From positions 1-11,483 of the forward strand of contig JAMDBZ010000037.1 of assembly GCA_023488945.1 (NCBI GenBank): a stretch of 11,483 bases of DNA, in the 5' to 3' direction. The DNA comes from Deltaproteobacteria bacterium. Its GTDB lineage: Bacteria > Desulfobacterota_E > Deferrimicrobia > Deferrimicrobiales > Deferrimicrobiaceae. Below the pieces are notes generated by a model. It did not search any database. It was not told the DNA's origin and worked only from the letters and a program-made list of their open reading frames with translations. This document shows positions 1 to 6,744 of this stretch, piece after piece. The position numbers and the translations under genes were made by a program. The first letter of the stretch is position 1. Every line of letters begins with the position of its first letter.

Positions 1-8
1 CAAGGATA

Positions 9-20
9 ATATTGCAATAT
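9..20. repeat. 12-bp perfect palindrome at window edge
   Basis: ATATTGCAATAT is a perfect dyad inside an AT-rich stretch (roughly positions 1-60) that contrasts with the GC-rich remainder. It could be an operator for a gene left of the window, but no gene start is visible here and a short AT-rich palindrome can arise by chance. I see no coding sequence in positions 1-135. Confidence 0.25.
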
Positions 21-135
21 ACATGGCTACAATTATCAATATGCCGGGACGCTGGGAAAAAGAATAACTGTCGACTATCAGGGGAGTTTCAAAAAACGAG
101 GTCTACGAAATTGCCGGGGAACTTCGGACTAAACG

Positions 136-161
136 AAAAGGGCCACGGTTGCCCGCGGCCC
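136..161 (-). terminator. Rho-independent terminator of the Cache-protein gene
   Basis: Read on the minus strand, the sequence forms a stem GGGCC-G-CGG / CCG-U-GGCCC, nine pairs including one G-U pair. It is closed by a GCAA (GNRA) tetraloop and followed directly by TTTT. It starts about 25 nt after the stop codon of the Cache gene, the usual position for an intrinsic terminator. On the plus strand one pair becomes an A-C mismatch, so the minus orientation is the functional one. Confidence 0.8.
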
Positions 162-185
162 CCACGATCGTTTCCCTCCGACCCG

Positions 186-656
186 TTATTCGTAGATCCC
201 GGCGCCGACCAGCAGGTCCTTTCCCGGGACCCTGTGGATGTAGCTGATCTTCCTGCGCGGAGCCGGGTCGCCGGGATTGGCCCACATGTAGTCCACCCAG
301 CCTTCCCCTTTCTCATTGGCCAGCGCCACGAATTCCTTGAAAAGGAGCTTGCCCGGATCGCCCTTGTCCTTCCGGTCGAGCAGGTTCTGCCCGATCAGTG
401 TCGGACTCATCGGGTGCCCGAGCATCTTCCCGTCAAGGTCCATCAGGAAGACGTAGGTGTCCTTCCAGACGAATTTCCCCTCCTTGTTGTTGATCTCCTT
501 GATCGCCTCGTCGAGCCCCTTGTCGTTGATGAATTGGGCAGCCTCCTTGCACTTGGCCACGCACTCGTCCTTGGTGGCGTTCTCGGCGGCAAATGCCAGC
601 CCCGCCAGGCCGATCCCGGCCAGAATCACCAGCATCGCAACGGCAGCTCTTCTCAT
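186..656 (-). CDS. Exported single-Cache (sCache_2-like) domain protein
   Basis: This 156-residue protein has a classic signal peptide: MRR, a hydrophobic core at residues 4-20, and an AFA cleavage site near residue 23. The rest is one small-molecule-binding Cache domain. Recognisable signatures in order are the helix with Cys32 and Cys36 (CVAKC), VFLMDLDGKMLGHP around residue 70, IGQNLLDRKDKGDPG, GEGWVDYMWANPG, and the terminal KISYIHRVPGKDLLVGAGIYE, which is the usual end of this domain. No kinase, methyl-accepting or cyclase output domain is attached, so it probably acts as a free periplasmic ligand-binding protein. Its partner is not visible. The ATG at 656 is chosen because it begins the signal peptide and has a strong ribosome binding site (GGAGGG, 3-4 nt upstream). 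The frame stays open upstream to ATG 905, but that extension has no recognisable content. Ligand and function are unknown. Confidence 0.85.
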   Translation of the reverse strand: MRRAAVAMLVILAGIGLAGLAFAAENATKDECVAKCKEAAQFINDKGLDEAIKEINNKEGKFVWKDTYVFLMDLDGKMLGHPMSPTLIGQNLLDRKDKGDPGKLLFKEFVALANEKGEGWVDYMWANPGDPAPRRKISYIHRVPGKDLLVGAGIYE

Positions 657-976
657 GCTCCCTCCTTCGAAGTCCGTCCGGTTGTGGAGTTCTCGCAGTC
701 CCACACGGCCACCGTCCACGGAAACCTCGCCACGCTCCCCCGGAAGATCCATCACCTCCTTTCCGCTTCGGATCCGGCCCGAAGAGTCCGGAATGCAATC
801 CCGATCGACAGGCGGACGGCAAATGCGACCAACGCCGGTCGAGGGGCGACGATAAGACGAACGGAATGATCCGGGTACGAAATCGGGTAGGTCGGTTCGG
901 GCCATCGGGACACTCCCCTCCTCGCTCGGGAACGGAGGCCGGTTGTCCGAAGTTGCCGTTTCGGGGATGTGGATTG
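657..976 (-). other. Long leader of the Cache gene; nothing recognised except a 12-nt SD-like site
   Basis: About 300 nt separate the candidate promoter from the Cache ATG. At 751-762 the minus strand reads AAAGGAGGTGAT, fully complementary to the 16S rRNA 3' end, and it is followed by an in-frame ATG at 752-750 that is too close for optimal initiation from the central AGGAGG. A second in-frame ATG at 905 is preceded by GAGGAGG at about 11 nt. I looked for a cyclic-di-GMP (GEMM) riboswitch signature, common upstream of such genes in Geobacter relatives, and did not find one. The region may be untranslated leader or an N-terminal extension. Confidence 0.4.
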
Positions 977-1005
977 AAGATAATGAGCCCCGGGAAGGAT
1001 GTCAA
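977..1005 (-). promoter_or_regulatory. Sigma70-type promoter for the Cache gene
   Basis: On the minus strand, a perfect -35 hexamer TTGACA (1005-1000) is followed after exactly 17 bp by TATCTT (982-977), which matches four of six bases of the -10 consensus. It points toward the Cache gene, giving a predicted transcription start near 970 and a leader of about 310 nt. No other equally good promoter lies closer to the gene. Confidence 0.55.
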
Positions 1006-1007
1006 CG

Positions 1008-1033
1008 CCTATTTCCCGGTCCTATTTCCCGGT
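1008..1033. repeat. Perfect 13-bp tandem duplication CCTATTTCCCGGT x2
   Basis: CCTATTTCCCGGT occurs at 1008-1020 and again, directly abutting, at 1021-1033. It sits immediately upstream of the -35 box of the minus-strand Cache promoter and about 23 bp ahead of the start of the broken kinase gene. It could be a pair of tandem regulator sites or a recent slippage duplication. Confidence 0.7.
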
Positions 1034-1055
1034 CCCGCCGTTTATAATCGGGAGC

Positions 1056-1260
1056 ATGTTCGACGTGATCGGGATCGGGCTCAACGCCGTCGATTACCTG
1101 GTCGGCATCCCGCGCTTCCCCGTGCCGGAGGAGAAGCTCCGGATCACCGCCTTCGCGCGCGAAGGCGGCGGCCTTATCCTGCCGGAAGATGGGCGGCCGG
1201 GCCGGGATCCCCGCGATCGCCGAGATCCGCGCCACCCTTTCAGGGCCGGCCGGAGACTGA
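1056..1260 (+). pseudogene. PfkB/ribokinase-family sugar kinase, internally deleted remnant
   Basis: From ATG 1056 the first ~38 codons read MFDVIGIGLNAVDYLVGIPR and on to ARE-GGG, the typical N-terminal strand and Gly-rich start of PfkB-family carbohydrate kinases, whose next residues are normally QVATA. Instead the reading frame changes. In the +1 frame from about 1168, codons encode AALSCRKMGGRAGIPAIAEI and end with a TGA at 1258-1260, which is the usual C-terminus of this family (Cys-x-x-Gly-Gly-Arg-Ala-Gly-Ile-Pro). About 230 internal codons, including the ATP-binding and catalytic Asp regions, are missing from a protein normally near 300 residues. The junction lies in a GGCGGCGG run, consistent with deletion between short GC-rich repeats. 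TATAAT at 1043-1048 lies only 7 bp ahead of the ATG. No active kinase can be made. Confidence 0.8.
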
Positions 1261-1271
1261 CGGGCCGGGAA

Positions 1272-3707
1272 TCAACGGCCGCCCCCCGCAGGGGATCCAA
1301 GCCGGGGGTAAAGCGCCCCTGCCAGAAGGTACAGGAGCGCGCCGAGCAGGACCGTCCCGCGGAACCCGATCCAGAGGGCGCCGACCGAGGCCAGCGACGA
1401 CCCGGCCACCGAAAAGAACCCGTTGACGGCCCACGCGAAGGGGATCGTCCCCGGATCCTTCCGGTACAGCCGTTCGAGGGCCGACGGGAACGGGATCCCC
1501 ATGAGGAACGCCGCCGGCGCCAGGAACGCCACGAAAGCGGCGATGCGGGCGACCTCCCCCCAAGCGAGCAAAGGATCCGGGAAGAGGGTCATTCCCAGGA
1601 ACCCGGCCAACGCAGCCGCCGCAATGCCGGTGAACACCCATCCCGGGATCCCCCCGGCCCCCTCCCACCGCCCGGACCAGGCGCTCCCCAGCCCCGAGAA
1701 GAAGGTAAATCCTCCGATCGCCGACACGGCGGCCCGGACGGCATCGCCCAGGACGAGGATGCCGGCCTTGAGGAACATGAGCTCGAGGAACATGTAAGCC
1801 AGGCCGAGGGCCGAGAAGTAAACCACGACGGGCAGGCCGATCCTCTCTTCTTCCGACCGGACGGCGAAGACGGGAAGAAGGAGGCAGGCCGCCGCGACCG
1901 CCGCCGACACCGCCAGCGACAGGAGAAGAAAGACCACGCCCCACTCCACGAACGGGATCCACTGGTCGCCGAGGAGGCGGCGGACCTCCGGGAGGGAACG
2001 GAATTTCAGGAACCGGTGGAAGTACGGGGAATCGTCGGTCACCGGGCGCAGGTCGAACAGCCCCTTGTCCGGGTCGTCTGCCGGTCCCGCCAGGGCGCTC
2101 CTCACCGAGTCCCGAAACGCCCGATCCTCGAGGCCGTCTCCGGTGGCGGCGCGAGCCGAATGCGGCGGCCATACGAGGGAGAACCCCGTCTCCCGGCAGA
2201 ACCGGTCGGCGATCGCGATCTCTTCGACGTCGAAGGGACGCGGCCGGGCGACCGCCGAGAAGGTTCCCCAGCCCCGGACCAGGAGGACCTTGTCCGCCGC
2301 CGGTGTGAATCCCGCCCGTTCCAGTTCCGCCCGGACCGTCCTGAGGATCTTGACGCTCTCCCGGGGCGGGACCTTGAGCCAGCCGGAGAAGACGAGCATC
2401 CCGCGGCCGGACAACCGTGAAAGGATCGCCCGCACCCCCTCCCGCGTCAGGAGAAACGTCTCCCCGGCGGCATGGATCCCGAGCGACGAGAAGGTCGCCG
2501 ACGAGATGTCCGCGACCTCGATAATGTCGAAACGGCGCCGCTCCCGCGCCAGGAAGGAGCGCAAACCCTCCGTCCGGATCTCGACGCCCACATCCCTCGG
2601 CCATCCCCCCGAAAATGCCCGCAGGTCCGAGCCGACGAGCTTCACGAGCTCGGTCGATGGCTCGACGATTGTCACCTTCGAGGCGCCTCCCCGCGCCGCC
2701 GCGAGGACTCCCTCGGTCCCCCGCAAGCCGAGTTGGAGAACCGCCGGCCGGGCCGCAAGCCGGTACGCAAGCGCCGCCGGGAAATACCCGAGATAGGCCG
2801 GAGGGTCCTTCCCGCCCTCCCGCGGGACGATCCCCCGGAGTTCGCCATCCGCGAAGACGGCCGCCTGGGGCGGGATGTCGCCCACGAACCGGAAACTCAG
2901 CCCCGGCGCGCTGTGAATCGCGGGGGAAAAGAGGGCCCGATAATCGCCTCCCGGCCCGTGGCGGACCGCGAGGATCTTCGCCCCCGGGAGCTTCCGGAAC
3001 AGTTCCAGGTCCTTGTACTGGGACGCCCGGAACTCCGGCGCGGGAAGGAAGAGGAGCAGCAGGGAGGAAACCGCCGCGGCCGCCCGACCGGCATGGATGG
3101 GTTTCTCTATCTCTCCGAGGACGAGCGCCGATGCGGCGATGCCGAGCGAAAGCGGAACGCGGAGAAGCGACTCCGTCGGCACCAGGAAGAACGCCGGCAG
3201 GGCCATGAGCGCGCCGGCCGCCGAGCCGGCGAAACTCGCGGCGTACACCGGCCCGGGCCTCCCCAGCCCGAAGGAGAACGGGATGGCGACGGCGACCCCG
3301 GCAAGGAAGAAGGGGATCGAGAGAAGGAGGAAGAACAGGGCGAACGCCGGCCAGGCGGAGGGGCGCCACAGGAGGAGAAACGGGTCGAACGGGACGAACC
3401 GGGAGACGCGATAGGCCAGGTCGTAGGATGGGGCGGCGGCAAGCACCATCCAGGCGAACGCCCCGCCCGGGTTCCGCGCAAAACGGCCGCGCAGGAAGTG
3501 GAGCGCGATCCCCGACCCCCCAGCCCCCAGCAGCGCCTGAGAAATGATGAGGGGGACGAAGTGGGGCCAGAACCGGATCGACAGCAGGCGGATCAGGACG
3601 ATCTCGTCGGCCAGGACGGCGGCCGAGACCAGGAAGACGACCGGGATGACGCGGGGCCCCCTCGCGTCAGTGCCCAATGAGCCGGACGAACGCGACGGGC
3701 AAGACAT
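1272..3707 (-). CDS. Multi-pass membrane protein with spermidine-synthase-like (SAM-fold) core
   Basis: This 811-residue protein has hydrophobic bundles at about residues 20-70, 80-200 and 208-222, a soluble middle from about 230 to 580, and a second membrane bundle from about 585 to 800. The middle resembles the Rossmann methyltransferase fold of spermidine synthases: a strand-loop at 323-335 (VLQLGLRGTEG), an acidic end of strand two (VTIVEPSTEL, 345-354), FDIIEVAD at 393-400 and the family's TDDSPYFHRF at 558-566. The C-terminal bundle carries GLAYMFLELMFLKAG (635-649), MGIPFPSALERL and FAWAVNGFFSVAGS, hallmarks of the membrane spermidine-synthase-like family. The cofactor loop lacks the usual GGGDG-type glycine pattern, so polyamine synthesis should not be assumed. 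ATG 3707 overlaps the PCMT gene by 41 bp with a poor ribosome binding site; a TTG at 3677 is an alternative start. It is the last gene of the hpt operon. Confidence 0.75.
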   Translation of the reverse strand: MSCPSRSSGSLGTDARGPRVIPVVFLVSAAVLADEIVLIRLLSIRFWPHFVPLIISQALLGAGGSGIALHFLRGRFARNPGGAFAWMVLAAAPSYDLAYRVSRFVPFDPFLLLWRPSAWPAFALFFLLLSIPFFLAGVAVAIPFSFGLGRPGPVYAASFAGSAAGALMALPAFFLVPTESLLRVPLSLGIAASALVLGEIEKPIHAGRAAAAVSSLLLLFLPAPEFRASQYKDLELFRKLPGAKILAVRHGPGGDYRALFSPAIHSAPGLSFRFVGDIPPQAAVFADGELRGIVPREGGKDPPAYLGYFPAALAYRLAARPAVLQLGLRGTEGVLAAARGGASKVTIVEPSTELVKLVGSDLRAFSGGWPRDVGVEIRTEGLRSFLARERRRFDIIEVADISSATFSSLGIHAAGETFLLTREGVRAILSRLSGRGMLVFSGWLKVPPRESVKILRTVRAELERAGFTPAADKVLLVRGWGTFSAVARPRPFDVEEIAIADRFCRETGFSLVWPPHSARAATGDGLEDRAFRDSVRSALAGPADDPDKGLFDLRPVTDDSPYFHRFLKFRSLPEVRRLLGDQWIPFVEWGVVFLLLSLAVSAAVAAACLLLPVFAVRSEEERIGLPVVVYFSALGLAYMFLELMFLKAGILVLGDAVRAAVSAIGGFTFFSGLGSAWSGRWEGAGGIPGWVFTGIAAAALAGFLGMTLFPDPLLAWGEVARIAAFVAFLAPAAFLMGIPFPSALERLYRKDPGTIPFAWAVNGFFSVAGSSLASVGALWIGFRGTVLLGALLYLLAGALYPRLGSPAGGGR

Positions 3708-4416
3708 TCCGCTGGGTGACGGCGCCGTCCATCCCCTTCTCGATGAAAACCAGGCTCTGGACCATGAAAGGGCCGCCCACCGGCATGATCATCCGTCCCC
3801 CGGTTTTCAGTTGCCGCAGGAGCGGCGGCGGGATGTGCCCCCCCGCGCACGTCACGATGATCGCGTCGAAGGGCGCCTTCTCCTCCCATCCATAGTAGCC
3901 GTCCCCCTGCCGAACGAAGACGTTGCGGCACCCCAGTTCGGAGAGGCGCCGGGCCGCGCTCGTCGCGAGGGATTCGAAGATCTCGACCGTGTAGACCTCG
4001 GCGGCCAGCTTCGCCGCCACCGCCGCCTGGTACCCGGAGCCGGTCCCCACTTCCAGGACCCGGTCCGTCGGCTTGAGCCGCAGGATCTCGGTCATGAAGG
4101 CAACGATGTACGGCTGGGAAATCGTCTGCCCCTCCCCGATGGGGAGCGGCCTCGGGATGTACGCGAGGTCGCGATACGGGGCCGGGACGAAGAGGTGCCG
4201 GGGAACCTCGCGCATCGCGTCCAGGACGCGGCGGTCGGTCACCCCTTCCGCCTCCATCTGCTCCCGGACCATCGCGATGCGCGCCGCCGCGTAAGGATCC
4301 TTTTCCCCCGCGGGCACCCCCCCAGCGAGAACCAGGAGGACCCCGACGATCCCTGCGGCGATGGCGCGGCCAGCCACTTCCGATCCTCCCTCCGGCCCTT
4401 CGGAGAACCGTCTCAT
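3667..4416 (-). CDS. pcm: Protein-L-isoaspartate O-methyltransferase, apparently exported
   Basis: PCMT methylates the free carboxyl of isoaspartyl residues in aged proteins using S-adenosylmethionine, starting their repair. This 249-residue protein shows the family hallmarks: MVREQMEAEGVTDRRVLDAM (49-68), RHLFVP, GQTISQPYIVAFMTE (96-110), the SAM-binding motif VLEVGTGSGYQAAV (120-133), VYTVEI with its acidic residue (141-146), and FDAIIVTCAGGHIPPPLL. It has about 35 extra N-terminal residues with a hydrophobic stretch (18-33) and a plausible VPA cleavage site at 34-36, suggesting export or membrane anchoring. It starts 18 bp after hpt, in a leader with a nine-G run serving as a poor Shine-Dalgarno, and its end overlaps the downstream membrane protein gene. 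Several delta- and other proteobacteria have such leader-bearing PCMTs. How SAM would reach a periplasmic enzyme is unclear. Confidence 0.9.
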   Translation of the reverse strand: MRRFSEGPEGGSEVAGRAIAAGIVGVLLVLAGGVPAGEKDPYAAARIAMVREQMEAEGVTDRRVLDAMREVPRHLFVPAPYRDLAYIPRPLPIGEGQTISQPYIVAFMTEILRLKPTDRVLEVGTGSGYQAAVAAKLAAEVYTVEIFESLATSAARRLSELGCRNVFVRQGDGYYGWEEKAPFDAIIVTCAGGHIPPPLLRQLKTGGRMIMPVGGPFMVQSLVFIEKGMDGAVTQRNVLPVAFVRLIGH

Positions 4417-4434
4417 CCCGTCCCCCCCCCGATG

Positions 4435-4995
4435 TCAGTCGGGTGGCGATTTCCGCTCCCTGCCGGTCCCGGTCTCCACGAACCCGATGTACGGAAGCGC
4501 GCGGTGGCGGTCGGCGCAGTCGAGGCCGTATCCCACGACCCAGACGTCGGGGATGTCGAACCCGAGATAGTCGATCTTCAGATCCCTCTCGAGCCGCTCC
4601 GCCTTGCGCACGAGGATGCATGTCCCGAGCGACGCCGGCCCGCGGGGAAGGAACAGGTTCACCAGGTAATGGAGGGTATGCCCCGTATCGACGATGTCGT
4701 CGACGATCAGGACGTGCTTCCCGGCGATGTCCGACCGCAGGTCCATGATGAGCCGGACGGCGCCCGTCGGCTTCGTGGAATGGCCGTATGAGGAGACCGC
4801 GATGAAATCGATGCTTCTCGGGATGGTGAGCCGCCGCGACAGGTCCGCAAGGAAGATGTAACAGCCCCGCAGGACGCCGACCAGGAGCAGGTCGTCGACG
4901 CGCGCATAATCCGCGGAGATCCGGCTCGCGAGCTCCGCCACGCGCGCCTGGATCCTCTCCTCCGGGATGAGAACCGCCGGGCTCTCCGGATTCAT
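4435..4995 (-). CDS. hpt: Hypoxanthine phosphoribosyltransferase
   Basis: This enzyme transfers the phosphoribosyl group of PRPP to hypoxanthine (and usually guanine), giving IMP or GMP in cytoplasmic purine salvage. The 186-residue length is typical. Visible landmarks are the N-terminal VLIPEERIQARVAELASRI, LLLVGVLRGCYIFLADLSRR (37-55), the flexible-loop SSYG (68-71), the PRPP-binding motif VLIVDDIVDTGHTL with its acidic pair (95-108), KIDYLGFDIPDVWVVGYGLD (140-159) for base recognition, and RALPYIG near the end. The ATG at 4995 gives the normal N-terminus, although the upstream site (CGAGG right against the ATG) is weak. It is the first gene of a minus-strand operon with pcm and the SpeE-like membrane protein, and it diverges from adenine deaminase, whose product hypoxanthine is its substrate. 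Confidence 0.95.
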   Translation of the reverse strand: MNPESPAVLIPEERIQARVAELASRISADYARVDDLLLVGVLRGCYIFLADLSRRLTIPRSIDFIAVSSYGHSTKPTGAVRLIMDLRSDIAGKHVLIVDDIVDTGHTLHYLVNLFLPRGPASLGTCILVRKAERLERDLKIDYLGFDIPDVWVVGYGLDCADRHRALPYIGFVETGTGRERKSPPD

Positions 4996-5040
4996 CCTCG
5001 ACCCGATCCGCGGAATCGCGGGACCTTCCTTCTTCCGGAC

Positions 5041-5057
5041 AATGCTACGATAGCATT
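5041..5057. promoter_or_regulatory. Perfect palindrome AATGCTA-N3-TAGCATT between hpt and ade; candidate operator
   Basis: Seven-base perfect arms with a 3-bp centre (CGA) lie in the 110-bp divergent spacer, about 45 bp from the hpt start and 49 bp from the ade start. The AT content stands out from the surrounding GC-rich DNA. TACGAT (plus) and TATCGT (minus) inside it are the best -10-like hexamers for either direction, though neither has a good -35. A repressor bound here could control both salvage genes. Its short 3-nt centre could also form a hairpin, but no T-run follows, so it is not a terminator. Confidence 0.5.
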
Positions 5058-5105
5058 AAAGGCGGCAGGAGCGAACCCGCAACGCGCCGACCCGGAGCGA
5101 ATGGG

Positions 5106-6737
5106 ATGAGCCGGCCGATCGAGGGGAACATCGTCGACGTCCTCACCGGGGAAATCTTCCCGGGCCGGATCGGGCACGAGGGCGGCGTCATCACGTCGGT
5201 CGAGCGGACCCCGGGACCGTTCCGGTCGTTCCTTGTCCCCGGTTTCATCGACTGCCACGTCCACATCGATTCCTCCCTGCTCTGTCCTTCCCGCTTCGCC
5301 GAGGCCGCCGTCCCTCATGGAACGACGGCCGTCGTGACGGACCCGCACGAAATCGCCAACGTCCTCGGAGTGCCCGGCATCGCCTGGATGCGGGAGGACG
5401 CCGCGGGCGCCCCCTTCCGGGTCTTTTTCACCGCCCCCTCCTGCGTTCCGGCGACTCCCTTCGAGACCTCGGGCACAACGCTCGGACCGGCGGAGGTCGA
5501 GAAACTGCTCGCGGAGGACGACGTCGTCGCGCTGGGGGAGGTCATGAACTACCACGGAGCGATCGCCCGCGACCCGGACGTGATGGCGAAGATCCGGGCC
5601 GCGCGGGTCTCCGGGAAACCGATCGACGGGCACGGCCCCCTTCTCGCCGGCAACGCTCTCCGGGAATATCTGTCCCTGGGGATCTCCACCGACCACGAGT
5701 GCACGGGCGCCGCCGAGGCGTTTGAAAAACACGACCTGGGGATGCGCATCCTCGTCCGGGACGGGTCGGCGGCGAAAAACCTCGCCGCGCTCGCGCCCTT
5801 CGCCCGGATGCACGAATTCCTGCTCGTGACCGACGACATCCTGGCCTCCGACCTTCTCGCGGGCCACCTCGACACCCGCCTGGCGACGGCCGTCTCACTG
5901 GGGGTCGAGCCGCTTCACGCGTTGCGGGCCGCGACCATCCGCCCCGCGGAACATTACCGGCTCCCGCTCGGAGCCATGGCAAAGGGCCGGAAGGCCGACG
6001 CCGTCCGGGTGGCGGACCTCTCCTCCTTCGCCGTGGAAGAGGTGTACATCGGGGGAACGCTCGTCGCAGCCGGGGGAGCGGCCGCGTTCGCGCCGCGACC
6101 GGTGCCGATGCCGGGGGCGATCCGTATTGCGCCCAAAGGGGCGGACGACTTCGCCCTCCCGGCGTCCGGGCGATCGGCCAAGGTCCGCGTCATCCGGGTC
6201 ATCCCGGACGAGATCGTGACCGGGAGCGAGACCGCCGACCTTCGGGTGGAACACGGGCGGGTCGTCCCGGATGCGGGCAGGGATGTCCTCCTGATCTCCG
6301 TCGTGAACCGGTACCGGGAGGCGCCGGTCGCCTCCGGCTTCGTCTCCGGCTTCGGGCTCAAGACCGGGGCGATCGCCTCGAGCGTGGCGCACGACTCGCA
6401 CAACATCATCGCGGTGGGAACGAACCCCGGGGACATGGCGGCGGCCGTCGGCGCGATCGTCCGGGAATCGGGGGGGCTCGCGGCCTGCGGCGGCGGAAGC
6501 GCGACCGTTCTTCCCCTGCCGCTCGCCGGTTTGATGAGCGGCGACCCGCCGCGGGACGTTCACGAGCGCCTCGAGCGGCTCCACGCCGCGGCCTGCGGGA
6601 TGGGCTGCGTCCTCCCCCGCCCGTTCATGACGCTGTCGTTCCTGAGCCTCCTCGTGATCCCCAGGCTCAAGATCGGGGACCGCGGACTCTTCGATGCCGA
6701 CGCCTTCCGGTTCGTTGAGCCGGTCATCGGAGAGTGA
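5106..6737 (+). CDS. ade: Adenine deaminase
   Basis: Adenine deaminase converts adenine to hypoxanthine and ammonia (EC 3.5.4.2) in the cytoplasm, using a metal centre of the amidohydrolase superfamily. The 543-residue protein has the expected order: GNIVDVLTGEIFPGRI, the metal-binding HVHIDSS (51-57), TDPHEIANVLG (78-88), GEVMNYHGA (144-152), KPIDGHGPLL (171-180), the STDHECT (194-200) metal ligand, VTDD (241-244) and ALRAATIRPAEHYRLP. The C-terminal Ade-specific domain contains VAHDSHNIIAVGTN. The segment after VTDD reads ILASDLLAGHLD where most relatives have a His-Pro-x-x sequence, a small departure at the active-site rim. ATG 5106 is preceded by GGAG at 8 nt. It is divergent from hpt, which consumes its product, and ends 7 bp from the convergent PIG-L gene with no terminator between. 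Confidence 0.93.
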   Translation: MSRPIEGNIVDVLTGEIFPGRIGHEGGVITSVERTPGPFRSFLVPGFIDCHVHIDSSLLCPSRFAEAAVPHGTTAVVTDPHEIANVLGVPGIAWMREDAAGAPFRVFFTAPSCVPATPFETSGTTLGPAEVEKLLAEDDVVALGEVMNYHGAIARDPDVMAKIRAARVSGKPIDGHGPLLAGNALREYLSLGISTDHECTGAAEAFEKHDLGMRILVRDGSAAKNLAALAPFARMHEFLLVTDDILASDLLAGHLDTRLATAVSLGVEPLHALRAATIRPAEHYRLPLGAMAKGRKADAVRVADLSSFAVEEVYIGGTLVAAGGAAAFAPRPVPMPGAIRIAPKGADDFALPASGRSAKVRVIRVIPDEIVTGSETADLRVEHGRVVPDAGRDVLLISVVNRYREAPVASGFVSGFGLKTGAIASSVAHDSHNIIAVGTNPGDMAAAVGAIVRESGGLAACGGGSATVLPLPLAGLMSGDPPRDVHERLERLHAAACGMGCVLPRPFMTLSFLSLLVIPRLKIGDRGLFDADAFRFVEPVIGE

Positions 6738-6744
6738 ACGACGG

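Noticed and set aside
12..869. 285-codon plus-strand open frame over the Cache gene
   Set aside because: It is antisense to a gene with clear domain, signal peptide, ribosome binding site and terminator; the translation has no recognisable family features.
657..976. Cyclic-di-GMP or other riboswitch in the Cache leader
   Set aside because: I looked for the conserved GEMM segments and did not find them; no other known aptamer pattern was recognised.
999..2420. 473-codon plus-strand open frame
   Set aside because: Apart from its first 38 codons beyond ATG 1056, which are the kinase remnant, it is low-complexity Arg/Pro/Glu-rich and lies antisense to the SpeE-like gene. It is a shadow of GC-rich codon use.
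1240..3369. 709-codon minus-strand frame overlapping the SpeE-like gene
   Set aside because: It is Gly/Arg/Pro-rich shadow translation; the other frame carries membrane segments and family motifs.
3544..4791. 415-codon plus-strand frame antisense to pcm and hpt
   Set aside because: The minus strand encodes two well-conserved enzymes here; the plus translation is compositionally biased.
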